From NCBI GenBank assembly GCA_904502145.1, contig CAJGDH010000035.1, positions 1 to 12,007 of the forward strand: a stretch of DNA of 12,007 bases, written 5' to 3'. A program made the translations under genes and the position numbers. Each line of letters opens with the position of its first letter. Position 1 is the stretch's first letter. Origin of the DNA: an uncultured Eubacterium sp. (lineage in GTDB: Bacteria; Bacillota; Clostridia; Lachnospirales; Lachnospiraceae). The notes under the pieces are model-generated. The model did no database searches. It was not told the DNA's origin and saw nothing but the letters and a program-made list of their open reading frames with translations. Below are positions 6,544 to 12,007 of this stretch, in pieces.

Positions 6544-7026
6544 ATGAAAAATACAACGTTGGTATATATCGAAAAAGACGGATGCTACCTTATGCTCCTT
6601 CGGAACAAAAAGAAAAATGACCTCAATGAAGGAAAATGGATCGGAGTGGGGGGACATTTTGAAGAAAATGAATCGCCGGAGGAATGTATGCTGAGGGAAG
6701 TCCTGGAGGAGACAAACTTAAGGCTTACGGACTATCGTTACCGGGCCGTCATCACCTTTGTCTCGGACAGGTATGAAGGAGAGTACATGCATCTCTTTAC
6801 CGCCTCATCCTTCGAGGGGGAACTGAAGGAATGCAGGGAAGGTGAACTTCGCTGGATCCCCAAAGAAGAGATCTTCGGCCTCAACCTCTGGGAGGGAGAC
6901 CGGGCATTTCTGAAATATCTGATGGAAGACCGTGGATTTTTCACCATGAAGCTGGTCTATGTCGGGGATGACCTGGTTGAATTCCAATCCAGGTGCTATG
7001 ACGGAGAAAGGATGCCGGAAGCATGA
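6544..7026 (+). CDS. Nudix hydrolase, MutT/8-oxo-dGTP diphosphatase-like
   Basis: 160-residue cytosolic Nudix protein. It would cleave a nucleoside diphosphate linked to another group, plausibly oxidised dGTP. The Nudix box is at 37-59: Gly37, Glu43, then REVLEET (51-57), with all metal-binding Glu residues present. The penultimate box residue, usually Gly, is Asn58 (EETNL), a tolerated change in the family. WIGVGGHFEENES before the box is typical of MTH1/MutT-like members, and residues 128-160 form a short C-terminal tail. Its ATG begins right after the MATE stop, and its site GGGAGG (8 nt upstream) lies inside the MATE gene, so translation is coupled. Position next to an 8-oxoguanine glycosylase supports a pool-cleaning role, but substrate choice cannot be read from the sequence. 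Confidence 0.9.
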   Translation: MKNTTLVYIEKDGCYLMLLRNKKKNDLNEGKWIGVGGHFEENESPEECMLREVLEETNLRLTDYRYRAVITFVSDRYEGEYMHLFTASSFEGELKECREGELRWIPKEEIFGLNLWEGDRAFLKYLMEDRGFFTMKLVYVGDDLVEFQSRCYDGERMPEA

Positions 7027-7847
7027 TCACCATCACTGCAGACCACTTCAATCTAGGACAGATCGCCGATTCAGGCCAGTGCTTCAGGATGACGGAGACA
7101 GGAAGGGGAGAGTATGAGCTGATCTCCCGGAGCAGGTATCTTCGTCTTAAACAGGAGGGAAACAAGATCAGCTTTGCCTGTTCCAGGGAGGAGTATGAGA
7201 CCTTCTGGATGCCATATTTCGACCTTGATACGGATTATGGTGAGTTCATCTCCCGGATCAATCCCAGGGATACATTTCTGGTGAAAGCGGCAGAGTACGG
7301 TGACGGGATGAGGATCCTCCGTCAGGATTTGTGGGAGACGATGGTTACCTTTCTGGTCTCCCAGCAGAATAATCTTCCCAGGATCAGACGCTGCATCTCC
7401 CTTTTGTGCCAAAATTACGGAGACCCCCTGAAGACACCCGGGGGCGTCACTTATTACGGATTCCCCGGGCCGGAGAAACTGGCCGGACTTCCCGAGGACG
7501 CGCTTTTGCCCTGCAATCTGGGCTACCGGAGCAAATATGTGGTGAGGACTGCTTCGGAGATCGTCTCCGGAAAGACAGACCTGGAAAGGATCCGCAGCGC
7601 CTCCCCCGCAAAAGCCAAAGAGGAACTGATGAAATGCTTCGGCGTCGGTGAGAAGGTGGCGGACTGTATCTGTCTCTTCTCTCTTCATCATCTGGATGCC
7701 TTTCCCGTGGATACCCATGTCCGCAAAGTCCTGGAAGAACATTATAAGCGGGGTTTCCCCAACAGGAGGTACAAAGGTTTTCGGGGAGTGATCCAGCAGT
7801 ATCTCTTCTATTATGATCTTAAACAGGGCATGAATGGGGAGAAATAG
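7023..7847 (+). CDS. OGG1-type 8-oxoguanine DNA glycosylase/AP lyase
   Basis: 274-residue HhH-GPD DNA glycosylase that would excise 8-oxoguanine opposite C and nick the abasic site. Seen: an N-terminal OGG_N-like beta region with GQCFRM (18-23) and a repeat of aromatic/charged motifs to about 90; VSQQNN (112-117), equivalent to the damage-pocket Asn-rich segment of OGG1; the helix-hairpin-helix CFGVGEKVADCICLFSL (205-221) with catalytic Lys211; and DAFPVDTHV (225-233) with catalytic Asp230. This is the human OGG1/Clostridium acetobutylicum Ogg arrangement rather than Fpg/MutM or archaeal AGOG. The start overlaps the Nudix stop by 4 nt (ATGA), with only a weak ribosome site, so coupling is likely. 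No terminator is evident downstream. Confidence 0.92.
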   Translation: MITITADHFNLGQIADSGQCFRMTETGRGEYELISRSRYLRLKQEGNKISFACSREEYETFWMPYFDLDTDYGEFISRINPRDTFLVKAAEYGDGMRILRQDLWETMVTFLVSQQNNLPRIRRCISLLCQNYGDPLKTPGGVTYYGFPGPEKLAGLPEDALLPCNLGYRSKYVVRTASEIVSGKTDLERIRSASPAKAKEELMKCFGVGEKVADCICLFSLHHLDAFPVDTHVRKVLEEHYKRGFPNRRYKGFRGVIQQYLFYYDLKQGMNGEK

Positions 7848-7918
7848 CACCGGAAGGAAGACAAATATTTCACAGGAATTATCATGATTATATACATTTT
7901 TTTATGAATTTTTTACCG

Positions 7919-7947
7919 TTGGCAAATAATTTAATTCTTGGTACAAT
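7919..7947 (+). promoter_or_regulatory. Promoter of the IMP dehydrogenase gene
   Basis: TTGGCA (7919-7924), 17-bp spacer, TACAAT (7942-7947); each is 5 of 6 to consensus. The start would be near 7954, giving a leader of about 67 nt. No purine riboswitch-like fold is seen in it. Since no clear terminator follows the OGG1-type gene, some readthrough from the operon is possible. Confidence 0.75.
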
Positions 7948-8020
7948 AATTGCTAATACATATTTGAATAAGACTGACAATATATAACATAAGCAATCTT
8001 TAAGAAGGGAAGGCAGATTT

Positions 8021-9520
8021 ATGGCTTATTACTATCCGGAACCATCTCATACTTTCAGTGAATATCTTCTTGTTCCCGGTTTTTCTTCCAAAGAATGTAT
8101 ACCGACCAGTGTAGATCTGAAGACACCTGTAGTGAAATACAGAAAAGGGCAGGAGGAATGCCCCCTTACCATGAACATCCCCATGGTATCCGCCGTCATG
8201 CAGGCAGTTTCCGGGGAGAAGATGGGCGTCGCCCTGGCCAAGGAAGGCGGGATCGCCTTTATCTATGTATCCCAGCCGATTGCTGATCAGGCAGAGATGG
8301 TGAGGAAAGTCAAAACCTCCAAAGCCGGATTTGTGGTGAGTGATTCCAATCTCCGTGTGGACAACACCATGGCGGAAGTCGTGGCCCTCAAGGAGAAGAC
8401 CGGTCATTCCACCATGGCTGTCACCGATGACGGAACCGGTACCGGCAAGCTTCTCGGTATCGTGACCGGCAGGGATTACCGGGTTACCCGTATGGACCCG
8501 AGGACCAGAGTGGAAGAGTTTATGACTCCCATTGAGAAGATCATCTCCGCTCCCGAAGGTACTTCCCTGAAGGAATGCAACAACATTATCTGGGACAACA
8601 AACTGAATTCCCTTCCCATTGTCAGCAGTGAAGGACATCTGGTGGCCTTCGTTTTCCGCAAAGACTACGATGCCCACAAGTCCAACCCCTTATCCCTCCT
8701 GGATTCCAACAAGAGATACGTTGTGGGTGCCGGTATCAACACCCGCGATTACGCAGAGCGCGTTCCGGCTCTCGTGGAAGCAGGGGCGGATGTCCTGGTG
8801 ATCGATTCCTCCGAAGGATATTCCGAATGGCAGGCCATCACCCTCAAATGGATCCGTGACCACTACGGTGATTCCGTCAAGGTGGGTGCAGGAAATGTGG
8901 TGGATGGAGAAGGATTCCGTTATCTGGCGGAAGCCGGAGCCGATTTTGTCAAGATCGGTATCGGCGGAGGTTCCATCTGCATCACCCGTGAGACCAAAGG
9001 TATCGGTCGTGGACAGGCCACTGCGGTAATCGACGTTGCGGCGGAGAGAGACAAATATTTCGAGGAGACAGGGATCTATGTCCCCATCTGCGCCGACGGC
9101 GGTATCGTTCATGACTACCACCTTACTCTGGCCCTGGCCATGGGATCTGATTTCTGCATGCTGGGAAGATATTTCTCAAGATTCGACGAATCCCCCACCA
9201 GCAAGGTCCTGGTAAACGGCAATTATATGAAAGAGTACTGGGGAGAGGGAAGTGCCCGTGCCAGAAACTGGCAGCGCTATGACCTGGGCGGTTCCAAGAA
9301 ACTCAGCTTTGAGGAAGGTGTGGATTCCTACGTTCCCTATGCCGGTGCATTGGCTGACGGTGTGGCAACCACCCTGTCCAAGATCCGTCACACCATGTGC
9401 AACTGTGGAGCCCTCAATCTTCCGGAACTCAGGGAAAAAGCGAAGATCACTCTGGTTTCTTCCGTATCCATCGTGGAGGGCGGAGCCCATGACGTGGTTC
9501 TTAAGGATTCCGCGAATTGA
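8021..9520 (+). CDS. guaB: IMP dehydrogenase (Tritrichomonas-like form)
   Basis: 499-residue cytosolic enzyme that oxidises IMP to XMP with NAD+, the committed step of GMP synthesis. Order: N-terminal barrel part (1-100); a CBS-pair insert at about 103-225 (AVTDDGTGTGKLLGIVTGRDY and LPIVSSEGHLVAFVFRKDY); then the barrel again with GAGINTRDY (236-244) and IDSSEGYSEW (261-270). The catalytic loop is GIGGGSIC with Cys320, ADGGI at 358-362, and the mobile flap NWQRYDLGG has the Arg419-Tyr420 dyad. The sequence around the catalytic loop, flap and C-terminus (MCNCGAL, SIVEGGAHD) is closer to the well-studied T. foetus enzyme than to the canonical bacterial form with GSICTTR. Start 8021 follows GAAGGGAAGG. 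It is the last plus-strand gene before a bidirectional terminator. Confidence 0.96.
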   Translation: MAYYYPEPSHTFSEYLLVPGFSSKECIPTSVDLKTPVVKYRKGQEECPLTMNIPMVSAVMQAVSGEKMGVALAKEGGIAFIYVSQPIADQAEMVRKVKTSKAGFVVSDSNLRVDNTMAEVVALKEKTGHSTMAVTDDGTGTGKLLGIVTGRDYRVTRMDPRTRVEEFMTPIEKIISAPEGTSLKECNNIIWDNKLNSLPIVSSEGHLVAFVFRKDYDAHKSNPLSLLDSNKRYVVGAGINTRDYAERVPALVEAGADVLVIDSSEGYSEWQAITLKWIRDHYGDSVKVGAGNVVDGEGFRYLAEAGADFVKIGIGGGSICITRETKGIGRGQATAVIDVAAERDKYFEETGIYVPICADGGIVHDYHLTLALAMGSDFCMLGRYFSRFDESPTSKVLVNGNYMKEYWGEGSARARNWQRYDLGGSKKLSFEEGVDSYVPYAGALADGVATTLSKIRHTMCNCGALNLPELREKAKITLVSSVSIVEGGAHDVVLKDSAN

Positions 9521-9540
9521 TGATTCAGCACATAAAAACA

Positions 9541-9573
9541 AAAACGGCACCATTATGGTGCCGTTTTTTTATA
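9541..9573. terminator. Bidirectional terminator between IMPDH and the dehydrogenase gene
   Basis: Stem AAAACGGCACCA (9541-9552) pairs with TGGTGCCGTTTT (9556-9567), 12 bp, with a 3-nt loop. The plus strand continues in T (seven in a row from 9564). The minus strand continues in a T-rich tract (complement of aaaaacaaaa upstream). It serves both convergent genes; the neighbouring stop is at 9577. Confidence 0.93.
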
Positions 9574-9576
9574 TGA

Positions 9577-10524
9577 TTACAGGAATTTTTTCAGATTTGA
9601 GGCTGTCTCACAGAACTTGGCATATTCTTCTTCTGACCATCTTTCTTCCAGCCGACGTTCCACTCCGTTTACGCCCACGATGGAAGGAACACTCAAAGAA
9701 ACTCCTTCGATCCCATATTCTCCGTGGAAGGGGGAGGAGACCGTAGAGATGGTAAGACGCTGGTTCAGCACTGCGTCCGCCAGGAAACAGACACAGGTGG
9801 CAATACCGTAGTGGGTCTTTCCTTTGGCCCGGATGATCTCTGCACCCTGGCTGCGGACCTTCTGCCTTAATTCCTCCCGGATCCGGTCATCCCAGGGCAG
9901 TCGTATGTTCTCACAATACTCCTCCATGGGGACCCCTGCGATGGAAAGACGGCTCCAGATAGGAACCTGCCCGTCACCGTGCTCACCCACCACGTTACAT
10001 TTGACCACTTCGGTGGACAGTTCTACATAATCTGCCACATAGCGGGTCATCCTGGAGGTATCCAGGATATTTCCTGTTCCGAATACCTGGCCCCTGTCCA
10101 TCTCCAGCCATTGGGCGCATTTATAAGTGAGGATATCCACCGGGTTGGAGACCACCAGGACTGTGCTGGACCGGTTGAGATGGGGCAGCATCTTGTCCAC
10201 GATATCCCTCATGATCATCTTGTTGTCCTCGATCAGGTTAAGCCTGGTCTCACCCACCCTTCGGTTCCGGCCGGCAGTGATGATCACCAGATCACTGTCC
10301 GCGCAGTCTTCATAAGTGCCCGTATATACATTTGCCATACCCATGTAGGGGATGCCGTGCTGGATATCAAGGGCTTCTCCCTTGGCTCTTTCCTCGTTGA
10401 TATCGATGAGGGCGATCTCCCTGGCCAGATTGCGGATGGTCAGCGCGTAGGCGATGGAGGCACCTACATTACCCACACCGATGATGGTTACTTTTCGTTT
10501 ATTTACTTTCATCTGCAGATTCAT
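9577..10524 (-). CDS. ldh: L-lactate/malate dehydrogenase-family protein
   Basis: 315-residue cytosolic NAD-dependent 2-hydroxyacid dehydrogenase of the LDH/MDH fold. Seen: Rossmann loop GVGNVGAS (16-23), LIDINEERAKGEALD with the NAD-type Asp, SNPVDILTY (126-134), Asp155 and Arg158 (ILDTSR), catalytic His182 in GEHGDGQVPIW, and the loop TAGRNRRVGETR (83-94). Overall layout is that of LDH. However, the residue matching the specificity Gln102 of LDH is Arg88, the residue used by malate dehydrogenases for the oxaloacetate carboxylate. The product is therefore uncertain between lactate and malate. The start at 10524 is preferred because AGGGAG lies 7 nt before it and the longer start at 10566 would fall at the transcript start. 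It is monocistronic, with a shared terminator and a divergent promoter facing glnS. Confidence 0.9.
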   Translation of the reverse strand: MNLQMKVNKRKVTIIGVGNVGASIAYALTIRNLAREIALIDINEERAKGEALDIQHGIPYMGMANVYTGTYEDCADSDLVIITAGRNRRVGETRLNLIEDNKMIMRDIVDKMLPHLNRSSTVLVVSNPVDILTYKCAQWLEMDRGQVFGTGNILDTSRMTRYVADYVELSTEVVKCNVVGEHGDGQVPIWSRLSIAGVPMEEYCENIRLPWDDRIREELRQKVRSQGAEIIRAKGKTHYGIATCVCFLADAVLNQRLTISTVSSPFHGEYGIEGVSLSVPSIVGVNGVERRLEERWSEEEYAKFCETASNLKKFL

Positions 10525-10567
10525 GCTAAAACTCCCTGAAAATGTATTATTTCTGTTCATCCTCATC

Positions 10568-10576
10568 AGTATATCA
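10568..10576 (-). promoter_or_regulatory. Extended -10 promoter of the lactate/malate dehydrogenase gene
   Basis: Minus strand CTTTGTGATATACT, with TATACT as complement of 10568-10573 and TG upstream. It is identical over 14 bp to the promoter of the MATE operon. No good -35 is present. The start would be near 10561. Confidence 0.55.
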
Positions 10577-10618
10577 CAAAGAGCATGAGAGAAAAAGACA
10601 ATATCTCAGCCTTCTTTC

Positions 10619-10647
10619 TTGTAAGGGTTCTGAAAATATGTTATCAT
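10619..10647 (+). promoter_or_regulatory. Promoter of glnS
   Basis: TTGTAA (10619-10624), 17-bp spacer, TATCAT (10642-10647) with an extended TGT. The start would be near 10654, so the leader is only about 50 nt. That is too short for a T-box, and no T-box sequence is seen. Confidence 0.7.
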
Positions 10648-10704
10648 ATTAGCCAAATGACGTCTCGGAGGCCGGGGCTGACGGGACATGGGAGGAACTG
10701 TTTT

Positions 10705-12007
10705 ATGGAAGAAAGAGAAAAAGTATCCAAGAATTTTATAGAAATGGCCATCGACAAGGACCTGTCGGAAGGGGTGTACGACCATGTGATGACCCGGTTT
10801 CCACCGGAACCCAACGGTTATCTTCACATCGGACATGCCAAGTCCATCCTTTTGAATTACGGGCTCTCCCAGAAGTACAACGGGAAGTTCAACCTTCGTT
10901 TTGACGATACCAATCCCACCAAGGAGAAAACGGAGTTCGTCCACTCCATCATCGAGGATGTACAGTGGCTGGGCGCGGACTATGAAGACCGTCTCTTCTT
11001 TGCCTCCAACTACTTCCAGCAGATGTATGAAGCGGCCGTGACCCTGATCAAAAAGGGGAAAGCCTATGTCTGTGACCTGACTGCGGACCAGATCCGTGAG
11101 TACAGGGGAACACTCACCGAGCCGGGTAAGGAAAGTCCTTATCGCAACCGGACCGTGGAGGAGAACCTTGCCCTCTTTGAGGACATGAAAAACGGGAAAT
11201 ATGCCGACGGTGAGAAGGTACTCCGGGCCAAGATCGACATGGCCTCAGGAAACATCAACATGAGGGATCCGATCCTTTACCGTGTGGCCCACATGCACCA
11301 TCACAATACAGGGGATGAATGGTGTATCTACCCCATGTACGATTTTGCCCATCCCATCGAGGATGCCATCGAGGGGGTTACCCACTCCATCTGTACTCTG
11401 GAATTTGAAGATCACCGGCCCCTCTATGACTGGGTGGTCCGGGAGGTAGGTTTCGAGCAGCCGCCCCGTCAGATCGAGTTCGCGAAAATGTATCTGACCA
11501 ATGTCATCACCGGCAAACGTTATATCAAGAAGCTGGTGGAAGACGGGATCGTTGACGGTTGGGATGATCCCCGCCTGGTTTCCATTGCGGCTCTCCGCCG
11601 CCGGGGATTTACACCGGAAGCCATCAGGCAGTTCATTGAACTGGCAGGGGTATCCAAGGCCCAGAGCTCTGTGGACTATGCCATGCTGGAGTTCTGTATC
11701 CGCGATGACCTCAAGCTGAAAAAACCACGGATGATGGCCGTCCTTGATCCCGTGAAAGTGACCATTACCAACTATCCGGAAGGACAGATCGAATATCTGG
11801 ATGTGGAGAACAATAAAGAGAACGAAGAACTGGGCATAAGGAAGGTTCCCTTCGGCAGGGAGCTTTATATCGAGCGGGACGATTTCATGATCGATCCCCC
11901 GAAGAAATATTTCCGCCTCTATCCGGGCAATGAAGTCCGCCTGATGAATGCCTATTTCGTGACCTGTACGGATTACAGGACCGATGATGAAGGCAGAGTC
12001 ACGGAGA
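10705..12007 (+). CDS. glnS: Glutaminyl-tRNA synthetase, 3' end outside window
   Basis: 434 residues visible of a class I synthetase that charges tRNA-Gln with glutamine in the cytosol. Family length is about 550, so roughly 120 residues of the C-terminal anticodon-binding beta-barrel region are missing. Seen: RFPPEPNGYLHIGHAKS (31-47) with HIGH at 41-44, FDDTNP near 66-71, CTLEFEDHRPLYDW in the active site, DGWDDPR near 285-291, LRRRGFTPEAIR, and entry into the beta barrel (KVPFGRELYIERDDF, RLYPGNEVRL). GlnRS rather than GluRS is indicated by PPEPNGYLHIGH and LEFEDHRPLYDW. The KMSKS-equivalent loop reads ITGKRYIKK (TGKR at 269-272), not the common MSKR. Start 10705 follows GGGAGG (10690-10695), 9 nt away. 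The organism would still need to be checked for the GatCAB route, which often replaces GlnRS in Firmicutes. Confidence 0.95.
   Translation, partial: MEEREKVSKNFIEMAIDKDLSEGVYDHVMTRFPPEPNGYLHIGHAKSILLNYGLSQKYNGKFNLRFDDTNPTKEKTEFVHSIIEDVQWLGADYEDRLFFASNYFQQMYEAAVTLIKKGKAYVCDLTADQIREYRGTLTEPGKESPYRNRTVEENLALFEDMKNGKYADGEKVLRAKIDMASGNINMRDPILYRVAHMHHHNTGDEWCIYPMYDFAHPIEDAIEGVTHSICTLEFEDHRPLYDWVVREVGFEQPPRQIEFAKMYLTNVITGKRYIKKLVEDGIVDGWDDPRLVSIAALRRRGFTPEAIRQFIELAGVSKAQSSVDYAMLEFCIRDDLKLKKPRMMAVLDPVKVTITNYPEGQIEYLDVENNKENEELGIRKVPFGRELYIERDDFMIDPPKKYFRLYPGNEVRLMNAYFVTCTDYRTDDEGRVTE

Noticed and set aside
7071..7850. Long antisense open frame (259 codons) opposite the OGG1-type gene
   Set aside because: Low-quality protein with no domain; the plus-strand frame carries intact HhH-GPD catalytic motifs. 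It is a shadow frame.
7848..7918. Terminator after the OGG1-type gene
   Set aside because: There are T runs (from about 7898 and 7909) but no stable GC-containing hairpin before them.
8000..8677. Antisense open frame of 225 codons opposite the start of guaB
   Set aside because: Shadow of the conserved IMPDH frame; it also crosses the guaB ribosome site and has no start signal of its own.
9979..10539. Plus-strand open frame of 186 codons opposite the dehydrogenase gene
   Set aside because: Shadow of the conserved LDH/MDH-family gene, with no recognisable domain or ribosome site.
10525..10566. Longer start for the lactate/malate dehydrogenase, adding 14 residues (MRMNRNNTFS...)
   Set aside because: It would start at the predicted transcript start and lacks a ribosome site; AGGGAG precedes the ATG at 10524, and the family begins just before the Rossmann motif.
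10654..10704. T-box or other amino-acid leader before glnS
   Set aside because: The leader is only about 50 nt, without a T-box sequence or terminator; only a weak GTCTC/GGGAC pairing is possible.

Overview
The window looks like a chromosomal segment from a low-to-mid GC Firmicute, most likely class Clostridia (Lachnospiraceae-like). The evidence is Gram-positive-type AGGAGG ribosome binding sites, extended -10 promoters, OGG1-type glycosylase of the clostridial sort, a Sapep/PepV-type dipeptidase and the style of the secreted 3D-domain protein. This placement is inferred from protein style, not from a database search. The region is mostly housekeeping: no insertion sequence, prophage, CRISPR array, tRNA or rRNA was seen.

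Layout. Minus strand, 1-2470: an M20-family dipeptidase (3' end outside the window), then, behind its own terminator, a membrane-anchored secreted protein with Ig-like modules and a C-terminal 3D domain. A 333-bp divergent intergenic region with two good promoters leads to a plus-strand gene for a 417-residue multispanning membrane protein of unknown function (2804-4057). It converges through a bidirectional terminator on a minus-strand Sir2 deacylase (4154-4909). A second divergent region leads to a plus-strand operon (5179-7847): MATE exporter, Nudix hydrolase and OGG1-type 8-oxoguanine glycosylase, with a 1-nt junction and a 4-nt overlap. IMP dehydrogenase follows from its own promoter (8021-9520). 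It converges through another bidirectional terminator on a lactate/malate dehydrogenase-family gene (9577-10524, minus). A third divergent region leads to glutaminyl-tRNA synthetase (10705 to beyond the window).

How they fit together. The centre has a guanine theme: a MutT-like Nudix protein (possible pool sanitiser) and an OGG1-type enzyme (8-oxoguanine excision from DNA) are translationally coupled to a MATE exporter, and the GMP-synthesis enzyme IMPDH is next. The MATE gene has a structured leader of about 120 nt that could be a guanidine-IV (mepA-type) riboswitch.

Most worth checking: that leader RNA; an IMPDH that closely resembles the Tritrichomonas foetus enzyme; a 'lactate dehydrogenase' with Arg at the position that separates lactate from malate dehydrogenases; a GlnRS with TGKR in place of the usual MSKR; and a promoter whose -10 box sits inside a TGTGT-N6-ACACA inverted repeat.
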